Assembly (NCBI GenBank): GCA_934695325.1
Contig: CAKUVD010000023.1
Coordinates: 1 to 8,949, forward strand
Direction of reading: 5' to 3'
Origin: an uncultured Bacteroidales bacterium
GTDB lineage: Bacteria > Bacteroidota > Bacteroidia > Bacteroidales > UBA932
Length of the DNA stretch: 8,949 nt
Shown here: one piece after another, positions 1 through 6,394 of the stretch
How the letters are laid out: each line of letters opens with the position of its first letter
Position numbering within the stretch: position 1 is the first letter of the stretch
Notes under the pieces: generated by a model
The model's database searches: none
What the model saw: only the letters and a program-made list of their open reading frames with translations
Told to the model about the DNA's origin: nothing
Made by a program: the position numbers and the translations under genes

Positions 1-69
1 AGGTCTTTTGCAATATAATTATTTGATAATCAATATTATAAACTACTGTTTTCTAAAATTTGTCATATA

Positions 70-495
70 CTAAGAATCAAAATAGTACCAATCCATCCCA
101 ATCATCGCTTTATACATAAACATACTATCAAGGGAGTTATTGCTTGTAAAAGATGTGCACTTTTGCACAAAGCCCTCGGAATAGACACGTTCCCACTTGC
201 CGCCAAACCCGGTGTTCACATATTGCTCTATTATTCGTGAACTGTTACCTTGAACCTGTACCTTGACAGGCACTTTATATGTGCCATTGTTTGTCTGGAC
301 ATACGCGGTTGTCCTGACTACCTGAACTTGAGGCTGCGAGTACTGTTGTTGCGTACTTGGATAAGAATTGTAGTCAGACGTTTGATAACTTGACTCCGTT
401 GTTGTTCGATTGTAAGTCGGCAGATACTGAATTTGCGCGAGCGCAATAGCACCCGTAGCAACGAACAAAATTGTGACAGCGATAAAACGTTTCAT
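70..495 (-). CDS. Small exported protein, unknown function
   Basis: 141 residues. The N-terminus (MKRFIAVTILFVATGAIALAQ) is a typical Sec signal peptide, with a basic start, a hydrophobic core and probable cleavage after ALA or AQ, so the protein should reach the periplasm or cell surface. The next 40 residues are rich in Gln, Ser, Thr and Tyr (QQQYSQPQVQ is one stretch) and look disordered. The C-terminal half (about residues 60-141) is probably a small folded domain rich in beta strand, with aromatic residues near the end (KWERVY, MDWYYFDS). I do not recognise the family. It is the last gene of a minus-strand operon and starts 17 bases after the stop of the preceding secreted protein, so the two are probably co-transcribed. 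The ATG start is chosen because it directly precedes the signal peptide. No convincing terminator is visible in the 69 bases between its stop and the window edge. Confidence 0.75.
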   Translation of the reverse strand: MKRFIAVTILFVATGAIALAQIQYLPTYNRTTTESSYQTSDYNSYPSTQQQYSQPQVQVVRTTAYVQTNNGTYKVPVKVQVQGNSSRIIEQYVNTGFGGKWERVYSEGFVQKCTSFTSNNSLDSMFMYKAMIGMDWYYFDS

Positions 496-512
496 GATAA
501 TAGTAGTTTTAA

Positions 513-980
513 TTATATGAATTTGAATATGTTTACGTGGCTTTCTTCAATTCTTATCTGTTGTAATACTCCGTTGTTATTTCGTGCTATGTAAATAAAC
601 CGTTCTTTGTTTAACGCATCCGTAGAAGATGTCATCTTTGCAGTTAATACCTGAACTTTTATGCCATCTTTAACCTCTGTTATTCCCAAGTCTTGAGTAA
701 TTTCATATTCCTCAGAGACTTCAACTTTGCCAGAGATTTTGTTAATCATTTTGAGCATTATTCTATCGGGTGCAATCATTATATTTAAGTCATATTTGCT
801 CGTATCAAGCATATCCAACCCTGCTGGAATCTCTGGGACTGGGATTGTTGGTGAACCATATGAAAGAAAGCCCAATGATTCCAGACCTATATAGGCGTGC
901 GTGGCTTTTGCGACTTCTATTTGTGCTTGAGTGGAAAACGCAGTGAAAATAAGGACTGCTATTATTAAGAACTTTTTCAT
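513..980 (-). CDS. Small exported protein, unknown function
   Basis: 155 residues from the ATG at 980. The open frame extends further upstream, but starting at 980 puts a clean signal peptide (MKKFLIIAVLIFTAFSTQAQ) at the N-terminus and leaves a 7-base gap after the upstream lipoprotein gene. A longer start would overlap that gene and bury the signal peptide. The mature part (about 135 residues) has a Gly/Pro-containing segment near residues 30-55 and then alternating hydrophobic and charged stretches that suggest beta strands. It has no cysteines, no transmembrane helix after the signal peptide and no motif I recognise. The protein is probably periplasmic. It is the middle gene of a three-gene operon of exported proteins, which suggests a shared envelope role, but its function cannot be named from sequence. 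Confidence 0.75.
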   Translation of the reverse strand: MKKFLIIAVLIFTAFSTQAQIEVAKATHAYIGLESLGFLSYGSPTIPVPEIPAGLDMLDTSKYDLNIMIAPDRIMLKMINKISGKVEVSEEYEITQDLGITEVKDGIKVQVLTAKMTSSTDALNKERFIYIARNNNGVLQQIRIEESHVNIFKFI

Positions 981-987
981 ATCGGAC

Positions 988-1452
988 TTAGTTAGTAGCT
1001 GCCGCAATTCCCAATAATGTACCCAACAAGACGATAGGTCCGACAATGGCACAAACTAATCCCGCAGTTTTTCCTTTGCTATATTTACTTTCCCTTTTTG
1101 TGTGATTTGTTTGAACTTCGTAGCACTTATTATGACCGTCTATATAGAAATATACATAGCTTGTGTTCTCGGTAGTTCGACTTCCCGGAGTGTATGTGCC
1201 AGTAAAAGAATTGTAATTGTAGGCCATTTGCACAGAGTCGTATGTACTTTTTTCATACGCGAGAATGGTCCCGCCTTTACCATCGGATGCTGTTCTTGTC
1301 GGCATTCCAAATGATTTGACGATTGAGTTATAGGACGCGCCGGCATACATCCTCTGATAGTCTGGCTGGAGTGAGCTGTAAACCCATGTGTGACAGGAAG
1401 AAAGGACTACCGTGAAAAGTAGTGCAACCAGTAGGTGAAAAAATTTTTTCAT
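988..1452 (-). CDS. Lipoprotein with BamE/SmpA-like motif
   Basis: 154 residues. The signal peptide ends in a lipobox, L17-S18-S19-C20, so Cys20 should be lipidated and the protein anchored to a membrane. Residues about 36-66 (GASYNSIVKSFGMPTR followed by a Gly-rich turn and ILAYEK) resemble the BamE/SmpA/OmlA fold, in which a helix ending in FGxP is followed by strands. In known proteins this small domain serves outer-membrane assembly or protein binding, but the similarity is limited to this motif. The middle is rich in Tyr, Ser and Thr. The C-terminus (about residues 129-154, AGLVCAIVGPIVLLGTLLGI) is a hydrophobic, Gly-rich segment that could be a membrane helix, which is unusual for a simple lipoprotein. 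It is the first gene of the operon, with only 7 bases separating it from the next. I found no perfect TAnnTTTG box upstream. Confidence 0.75.
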   Translation of the reverse strand: MKKFFHLLVALLFTVVLSSCHTWVYSSLQPDYQRMYAGASYNSIVKSFGMPTRTASDGKGGTILAYEKSTYDSVQMAYNYNSFTGTYTPGSRTTENTSYVYFYIDGHNKCYEVQTNHTKRESKYSKGKTAGLVCAIVGPIVLLGTLLGIAAATN

Positions 1453-1519
1453 CGATGTATTGTTTAAATGTTAATCTTTACCATATCGTGCGGGGTATTG
1501 TGATAAATCTCACACTATT

Positions 1520-1552
1520 GATGCCGAGACGGGGCATGGCTCCTTCGGCATC
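1520..1552. repeat. GC-rich inverted repeat / hairpin in divergent region
   Basis: GATGCCGA (1520-1527) pairs perfectly with TCGGCATC (1545-1552). Inside it, GGGGC (1531-1535) can pair with GCTCC (1539-1543), one pair being a G-U wobble, around an ATG triloop. The result is a long, almost continuous hairpin in otherwise AT-rich DNA. It lies between the divergent lipoprotein operon and the radical SAM gene. No T-tract follows on either strand, so a classical intrinsic terminator is unlikely. A protein-binding site or structured leader RNA is possible. Apart from this hairpin and the one at 1723-1747, I see nothing in 1453-1765. Confidence 0.55.
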
Positions 1553-1722
1553 CGTATAGTATATGTCGTGTCCGTGAGATTGTAAACAAGTTTTTATGAA
1601 ATTTTTTCGGGACTTCGAATCCGTCGCACTTTCTCATGTCAGGAAATGACTGGCTGAATTACACAAAATTATATATGCGACGTCGTGTGTTTACCTTTCT
1701 GATATTTGTACATTATTATGGC

Positions 1723-1747
1723 GGGCGGCTTCTTGGAAGTGCCGCCC
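1723..1747 (+). repeat. Strong hairpin just upstream of the radical SAM gene
   Basis: GGGCGGC (1723-1729) pairs with GCCGCCC (1741-1747). TTC (1730-1732) pairs with GAA (1736-1738) around a TTG triloop, leaving a 2-base bulge (GT, 1739-1740). This gives about 10 base pairs, most of them G-C, ending 18 bases before the ATG at 1766. If translation starts at 1766 the hairpin is in the leader. If the ATG at 1718 is used, it falls inside the first codons. It could influence translation initiation. No T-tract follows, so a terminator is unlikely. Confidence 0.5.
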
Positions 1748-1765
1748 TGCAATGTGGACACGGTT

Positions 1766-2473
1766 ATGACATCAGATGGAACAGGGACAGAACAACTTGC
1801 GCCGCTTATCGGCATCAGCCGCCTCCGGATGGGGAGTGACGGGCGGGGAATTACGACATTGGTCGCCTTTTATGGCTGTCCGCTCAGGTGCCGCCACTGC
1901 CTGAACCCGCAGTGCCTTCCGGACAATGCTCCGGCGATGCAGAAAACCTCGGACGAGGTCGCGGCAATCCTGCGTAAGGACGAGCTCTATTTCCGGGCGA
2001 CAGGGGGCGGAGTGACCTTCGGCGGAGGCGAGCCTCTTCTGCACGACTCTTTCATACGGGAAGTGCTGGAGAAAACGGACGGAGGATGGCACACCACGGT
2101 TGAGACTTCGCTCAATGTCCCTCGTCCTCGCATCGGTGCGCTGCTCCCTTTTATCGACGAATGGATTGTTGATGTGAAGGACATGAACCCGCAGACCTAT
2201 CGTGGATATACCTCGCGCGACAATGCCATGGTGCTGGAAAACTTGAGATGGCTTGTGTCCAAGGGCAGGTCGGGCGGCATAGTCTGCCGCGTTCCGCTCA
2301 TTCCTGGCTTTAATGACGAGGCTGCACGGCAAGACAGTGTCGCATTTCTCAAGTCATTGGGATTGAGCCGCTTTGACTTGTTTACATATAGAGTCGGCCC
2401 AAATGAGTTTGAGACTGCCGAACACAGAAAAGTGGCGTATGAAATACGAACATTTAATACAGCAACATTATGA
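1766..2473 (+). CDS. Radical SAM protein, glycyl-radical-enzyme-activase-like
   Basis: 235 residues from the ATG at 1766. Near the start is the radical SAM cluster motif C38-PLR-C42-RH-C45 (CX3CX2C), which binds a [4Fe-4S] cluster used to cleave S-adenosylmethionine. It is followed by LNPQC and then TGGGVTFGGGEPLL (about residues 79-92), the Gly-rich SAM-contacting motif typical of pyruvate-formate-lyase-activating enzymes. The protein is short and has no extra ferredoxin domain. No glycyl radical enzyme (RVSGY-type motif) lies in the window, so its substrate is unknown. Relatives that I recall in Bacteroides start shortly before the PLIGISR segment, which favours 1766. An ATG at 1718 would add 16 residues and a TTG at 1706 a further 4. 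The stop overlaps the next start as ATGA, indicating translational coupling with the Cys-cluster protein. The enzyme class is well supported and the role is not. Confidence 0.85.
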   Translation: MTSDGTGTEQLAPLIGISRLRMGSDGRGITTLVAFYGCPLRCRHCLNPQCLPDNAPAMQKTSDEVAAILRKDELYFRATGGGVTFGGGEPLLHDSFIREVLEKTDGGWHTTVETSLNVPRPRIGALLPFIDEWIVDVKDMNPQTYRGYTSRDNAMVLENLRWLVSKGRSGGIVCRVPLIPGFNDEAARQDSVAFLKSLGLSRFDLFTYRVGPNEFETAEHRKVAYEIRTFNTATL

Positions 2474-2865
2474 CAGGAAAGCAAAAGTGTGAGTTTTTGA
2501 AACGTATGCGCGGACAAATCGCTGAAATGAACGGGCTGGAGCCGGAGACGAGAGAATGTACGCACGAGGGAGACTGTCCCGGGACTTGTACGCAATGCGA
2601 AAGGGAAGCGCAGAACCTCATGGCTCAGCTGAGAGAATTGGACGGTAATGCAAGACTGGATTGTCTGGAGTTGCCCGTTGGCGATGATTCTCCGGAGACA
2701 GAGGACAGGACGGATTATGATGTTCTTGTGGGGGACATCCTTCCGTTAATGGGCAATATAATAGCCGAGCCGGAAGATGAAAATGAAGATTATCACTCCT
2801 TGCCCGGGCGCATTGTCAATCATCGTCAATTTACCTCTTCAGTAACACCCGGAGACGAGGATTAG
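2470..2865 (+). CDS. Small acidic Cys-cluster protein coupled to radical SAM enzyme
   Basis: 131 residues, starting within the ATGA overlap at the end of the radical SAM gene, so the two are almost certainly translated together. The first 30 residues form a charged, probably helical segment. Then comes a cysteine cluster, C30-THEGD-C36-PGT-C40-TQ-C43 (CX5CX3CX2C), followed by EREAQNLMAQLREL, another likely helix. From memory, small Bacteroidetes proteins with an ECxxxGDCxGTCxxCE signature often follow such radical SAM genes. That is recollection, not a search. The cysteines could bind zinc or an iron-sulfur cluster, or be the modified residues. The C-terminal half (about residues 60-131) is very acidic (TEDRTDYD, PEDENEDYH), looks disordered, and may vary among relatives. 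Plausible roles are metal-binding partner, substrate, or regulator of the enzyme. The gene converges on the ATPase gene, 12 bases away. Confidence 0.8.
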   Translation: MTGKQKCEFLKRMRGQIAEMNGLEPETRECTHEGDCPGTCTQCEREAQNLMAQLRELDGNARLDCLELPVGDDSPETEDRTDYDVLVGDILPLMGNIIAEPEDENEDYHSLPGRIVNHRQFTSSVTPGDED

Positions 2866-2877
2866 CTCCTGTCGAGG

Positions 2878-4230
2878 CTAAAAATAAAGCTCCTCCACGG
2901 CATCGGCGTTTATGAACATGACGTAATAGACCGGCATATAGATCACGTTGCCGACGGTCTTGATTTCCCGCGAGTTGGACAGAACGAGACCGGAGGCAAT
3001 GTTATAATCTCTAACTTTCAGCAAGTTATTCAGGGCGCTGTGCCTTGTGTAGTCTTTTCCGGACTTGACCTCTATGGGCAGAATGGTCGTGCTGGAATAG
3101 TCGTCAATCAGAAAATCTACCTCTCCGCGCTGTTTGTTGTCATAGTAGAAAAGTTTGTGACCGTGAGCCTTGAGTTCCTGCGCGACGACGCTTTCATAGA
3201 CGGAACCGAGGTTTACGCTGTCCTCGTCTGCAATTACAGGGCGGATGTTGTTTTTGTAGAGCAGCAGCGTGAGCAGTCCGACGTCGTTGAGATAGAGCTT
3301 CATGAGATTCTTCTGGGCGGATTCTGCCAATGGGTATTTCGGATTTGAGATGGCGCTCACCTCCAGCGCCGTCCCCGAAGATATGAGATACTCGAATTCT
3401 TCCCTATAGTTGTCGAACCTGTCGCCGACCTTATTTTGTATATCCTTGACGACTATACGCTTCTTCTTGTTCTCCAGCTGAGACGGAATCATATTGTAGA
3501 TTCTTCTGATCAGGAGTGTTCTGCTGCTGTCCTTCTCGTATTTTGTTGCATCGACCTCATAAAGACTGCGGATATTTTCCTGAATATTTCTGACTTTCAC
3601 TATGTTATGCGAGTCGAGGTATTCGTTGACCGCCGCAGGAAGGCCGCCGACAAGGAGATAGCGCCGGAACAGGTTCATGATGTAGCCGTGGAGTGATTCG
3701 TCGAGGCTTTCTCTGTTCATGAGCTTTGTACGCAGAGTGTTCAACGCCTCCTGTCCAACCCCGTTGGCTATGAGAAACTCCTCAAAATCAAGTTGGTACA
3801 TATTTTTCCGAATTATGCTGCCGACCGGTATCGAGGTCGTTTCCCGCAGAGTGATTCCGAGCAGACTTCCGCTTGCGATGAAACGGAAACGGCGGTCTTC
3901 GCGGAAAAACTTGAGCAGAGTAAGATACTGGGGGTAGTGCTGTATCTCATCAAGAAAGATCAGTGTGTTTTCATACCTGTCAAGTTTTTCTCCGTATGCT
4001 GAGCTCAGTGTGAAGTAGAATCCTTCCGTAGTCCCGATTTCTTTGAACATTTTCGGCCCTTCATCGTCCTCCGCAAAGTTTATTTCAATGAAATTGTCGT
4101 ACAATCTCTTTCCTACCTTTCTGATTATGAATGACTTTCCTATCTGCCGAGCGCCTTCCAGAATCATGATTCTGTCGTCTTCTGACCGGAGATACCCCTC
4201 AATGTCCTTTTCTATCCTCCTGTATAACAT
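2878..4230 (-). CDS. AAA-family ATPase with DUF4143-type C-terminal domain
   Basis: 450 residues, a normal length for this family. The N-terminal P-loop ATPase domain shows a Walker A motif, GARQIGKS (residues 26-33), a Walker B motif, LIFLDEIQ (90-97), and a sensor-like FIASGSLLG (117-125). The middle (about 170-290) is helical. The C-terminal part contains GSVYESVVAQEL and then GEVDFLID and IEVKSGK. D372, E387 and K389 give the D-x(n)-ExK pattern of PD-(D/E)XK nuclease-like folds, as in DUF4143 proteins. These ATPases are very common in Bacteroidetes and other gut bacteria, but their function is not established. Roles in mobile elements or defence have been suggested because of where they occur. 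The gene appears intact and monocistronic, with its own promoter-like repeats just upstream. It is a different subfamily from the ATPase fragments at 6395 and 8298. Confidence 0.88.
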   Translation of the reverse strand: MLYRRIEKDIEGYLRSEDDRIMILEGARQIGKSFIIRKVGKRLYDNFIEINFAEDDEGPKMFKEIGTTEGFYFTLSSAYGEKLDRYENTLIFLDEIQHYPQYLTLLKFFREDRRFRFIASGSLLGITLRETTSIPVGSIIRKNMYQLDFEEFLIANGVGQEALNTLRTKLMNRESLDESLHGYIMNLFRRYLLVGGLPAAVNEYLDSHNIVKVRNIQENIRSLYEVDATKYEKDSSRTLLIRRIYNMIPSQLENKKKRIVVKDIQNKVGDRFDNYREEFEYLISSGTALEVSAISNPKYPLAESAQKNLMKLYLNDVGLLTLLLYKNNIRPVIADEDSVNLGSVYESVVAQELKAHGHKLFYYDNKQRGEVDFLIDDYSSTTILPIEVKSGKDYTRHSALNNLLKVRDYNIASGLVLSNSREIKTVGNVIYMPVYYVMFINADAVEELYF

Positions 4231-4237
4231 GGCTTTA

Positions 4238-4316
4238 ACACTTTTCTATATAATTTTATCACGCAAAACTACACTTTTCCATATAATTTTGCAAGCAAAA
4301 ACTACACTTTTCCATA
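4238..4316 (-). repeat. Three tandem degenerate repeats upstream of the ATPase gene
   Basis: Read on the minus strand, the core ATATGGAAAAGTGTAGTTTT occurs at about 4297-4316 and again at about 4265-4284. A diverged third copy (TATAGAAAAGTGTT) lies at about 4238-4251, next to the start codon. The spacing is about 32-33 bp, close to three helical turns. The two upstream copies are nearly identical over 20 bases and are followed by TTGC/TTTGC-type sequence. The arrangement suggests repeated promoter or regulator-binding sites. It has too few and too short units to be a CRISPR array. Confidence 0.6.
4264..4294 (-). promoter_or_regulatory. Bacteroides-type promoter for the ATPase gene
   Basis: On the minus strand, TAGTTTTG (4271 down to 4264) matches the Bacteroides -7 consensus TAnnTTTG exactly. 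A TTG (4294-4292, inside CTTGC) lies 20 bp upstream at the expected -33 position. Transcription should begin about 7 bp after the -7 box, giving a leader of roughly 27 bases before the ATG at 4230. The promoter is embedded in the tandem repeats: its -7 box comes from one unit and its -33 element sits between two units. Confidence 0.6.
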
Positions 4317-4352
4317 TCACGCGATGCTGAACAAAGAAGTTTTTGACCTTCC

Positions 4353-4386
4353 CTGAGAATGGTGGTTCTTCCGCAATTTAGTTGAA
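4353..4386 (+). repeat. Left terminal inverted repeat of ISL3 element
   Basis: 34 bp matching the reverse complement of 6227-6260 at 32 positions. The two differences are G/A at the 5th and 9th bases. Weaker similarity continues outward for about 9 more bases (TGAC at 4344-4347 matches TGAC in the reverse complement of 6266-6269), so the element's true edge may lie slightly outside the call. Confidence 0.85.
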
Positions 4387-4454
4387 AATCGGTTCGTATA
4401 GGTGTTTCGATTGGGAGTAAGTATTACATAAGACAACTACTTAAGAAACAGAAA

Positions 4455-4512
4455 AATCAATTAGCCAAATTGAAAAAATCTTATAGATATAATACGATTT
4501 AACTAATTGATT
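4455..4512. repeat. 10-bp inverted repeat in the IS leader
   Basis: AATCAATTAG (4455-4464) is the perfect reverse complement of CTAATTGATT (4503-4512). Nested inside, AAATC can pair with GATTT. A further hairpin follows at 4540-4565 (ACTTTA and TAAAGT flanking TATGC-TTA-GCATA), ending 8 bases before the transposase ATG. Subterminal repeats of this kind may bind transposase or limit its expression. The function here is inferred only from position. Confidence 0.45.
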
Positions 4513-4573
4513 ATTAGGTATTTACATAAATTATTCGTAACTTTATGCTTAGCATAGTATAAAGTTTTAGAGA

Positions 4574-6235
4574 ATGTGTAAACCACCTAACGAAGGCAAA
4601 ATTACAACTATTTTCCCACAATGCCTAACTCAAGACGCGGCGAAAGTAGACCTGGGTCCTCTTTATTCATCGAGCGACCTTTTGGTTGAACATACAGTGT
4701 GTTGTGATACCCCTCAGTCATACTACTGTGTTTTCGCGCGATGCAGTCTTCCTTATGGCAGGTGTCCTTACTGTGGACGCATAAGCCATCGCGTCCATAG
4801 CAAGTACATGCGCACCATTGCCGATCTCTCTATGCTTGGTCGCCCTGTCATCATGAAGTTCGAGTCTCGTAAGTTCTTCTGTGACAATCAGGACTGCCGG
4901 TGAAAGACCTTTGCGGAGCAACCCGGCGATGAAGTCTTCCGGTATCGAAGGCGCACCAGGCGATGCGAGATGGCGGTGGTCCAACACGGCCTGAAATCAT
5001 CCTCGGAGTCTGCCGGGAAGTTGCTGTCCGCCATCGGTGTCCGTGTGAGCGGTGACACCGTGTTGCGTGACATACACCGCATGTCAGTGCCTTCACATCA
5101 AGAAGTACACGGGATTGGCGTTGATGACTGGGCGTTCAGGAAAGGAGTGACGTATGGGAGCGTCATCGTGAGTCTTGACACTGGAGAAGTCATCGACTTG
5201 CTTGAAGACAGGGGTGTGGAAAGCTTCAGGGAATGGCTTGACTCTCACGCCCGGGTCAGAGTTGTCAGCCGCGACCGTTCCACCGACTACTCGGCCGCCA
5301 TAGCCGCGACGGGAAGAGAAATCACGGAGGTGGCGGACAGGTTCCATCTGAACATGAACATGTCGGATTGCGTCAAAAAAGTCATCAGTTCCCACTATGA
5401 GGAGTACAGGAGAGCCGTGAGACCGGAAGAGGCACAGGAGAGCCCGACAAAGACCGATTCTCGGCAGGCTATGTTCAACGAGGTGAAGGAACTGCAGGCG
5501 GCCGGTCTCAAGACGGCCCAGATAGCCAGGAAGTTGGGCATCGCCAGGCAGACCGTACGGAAGTACATCAGATACGACTCGCTGCCGAAGCGGGCAAGCA
5601 AGGAGCGGATACCCTACTTTCTTTACGACACATATGTTGAGGAAGCCTACCGGCATGGGAAGGATCTCCGGAAAATCTTTCTGGAAATCAAGGAACAAGG
5701 CTTTCCGGGAACTCTGACGCCATTCTATGACCACTATCATTATCTGTCTGACGGGCATCGGGGCTTCAGGTCAAAGCAAGACGTTGCAGAAATGCAGAAA
5801 TCCCCCGATACTGGACGGGAACCGTTGCTTCCAATACGCCAGATAGCCCATATCGTTGACAAGAGCATACGCAAGAAGAAAATGCGGGACGAGGAGGCTT
5901 CGATAGTTGAGAGGCTAATGCCTCTTGGCTGGTTCAGAGACATATACGACGCGGCCGCCACCTTTTATGACACGATAATGGGCGACAGTGTGGACGACTT
6001 GACTGTGTGGCTAAAAACTTACGCACAATCGCCCCTGCGGGAGCTGCGGTCGCTTGCCTATGGTATCCAGATGGATCTGAAAGCTGTCCAAAACGCAATT
6101 GCTACGAACATATCAAACGGCATCGTCGAAGGGTATGTAAACAAACTGAAAGCGGTAAAGCGGACTATGTATGGGCGCGCCTCCCTTGCACTCTTGAAGA
6201 GGAAGATGGTGTTCAGCGACCTTTGCTTCAACTAA
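4574..6235 (+). pseudogene. ISL3-family transposase with in-frame TGA
   Basis: One continuous frame of 553 codons broken by a single TGA at 4901-4903. The 109 residues before the stop hold the ISL3 zinc-finger end, C64-PY-C67-G and F-F-C103-DNQD-C108, with HSKYMRTIADL between. After the stop the frame continues as KTFAEQPGDE, as expected in the family, where Cys-Arg-Arg/Lys-x-Phe is usual. A CGA-to-TGA change would therefore explain the break. From Met at 4970 onward the catalytic DDE core is complete: the first Asp in GVDDWAFRKG, the second in VSRDRSTDY, ADRFHL, and the Glu in NGIVEGYVNKLK followed by the usual YGRA segment. A helix-turn-helix (AQIARKLGIARQTVRKYI) is inserted between the second Asp and the Glu. 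Without readthrough the DDE part lacks its DNA-binding zinc finger and is probably inactive. Programmed readthrough cannot be ruled out. Confidence 0.85.
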
Positions 6236-6260
6236 ATTGCGGAAGAACCACTATTTTCAG
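6227..6260 (-). repeat. Right terminal inverted repeat of ISL3 element
   Basis: Reverse complement of the left repeat at 32 of 34 positions. It overlaps the last codons and stop of the transposase frame. A 13-bp piece of it (ACTAAATTGCGGA, 6231-6243) recurs 55 bp further out at 6286-6298, preceded in both places by TTTGC. Confidence 0.85.
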
Positions 6261-6394
6261 TTCAAGTCATTTACTGCAAATTTGCACTAAATTGCGGATA
6301 GAAATTTGGTCGTAAACTAAATTTCCTATACATTTGCGGTGCGGTTCTCACATGAATCATACTGCAATCATGGACTATATAAGGAGAGACATGA

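Larger units (their letters stand above)
4353..6260 (+). mobile_element. ISL3-family insertion sequence, transposase frame interrupted
   Basis: The 1908-bp element is bounded by 34-bp terminal inverted repeats matching at 32 positions. Both contain GGTTCTTCCGCAATTTAGTT, and GGTTCTT-type ends are typical of ISL3 elements. It encodes one transposase frame (4574-6235) of the ISL3 type: N-terminal zinc finger, helix-turn-helix and DDE domain. The 187 bases between the left repeat and the transposase hold nested inverted repeats and no gene. No 8-bp direct target duplication could be found next to either end, whether the ends are placed at CTGA or at GGTTCTT. This points to an old insertion, a rearranged flank or recombination between copies. 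A partial extra copy of the right end lies just outside, at 6286-6298. Confidence 0.85.

Noticed and set aside
2866..2877. Bidirectional terminator between the convergent genes
   Set aside because: The gap is 12 bases, with no clear stem of useful length and no T-tract on either strand.
4238..4316. CRISPR array
   Set aside because: Only three degenerate copies, no constant repeat-spacer pattern, and the intervening sequence is itself similar between units.
4324..4352. Short plus-strand frame MLNKEVFDLP just left of the IS, perhaps the start of a gene cut by the insertion
   Set aside because: Ten codons before a TGA, and no continuation is seen on the right side of the IS. Too short to support.
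4901..4903. TGA as a selenocysteine codon in the transposase
   Set aside because: The position is normally a basic residue, no SECIS-like context is apparent, and selenocysteine is not known in this family.
5093..5758. 221-codon minus-strand frame
   Set aside because: Antisense to the DDE and helix-turn-helix part of the ISL3 transposase, with no coherent domain.
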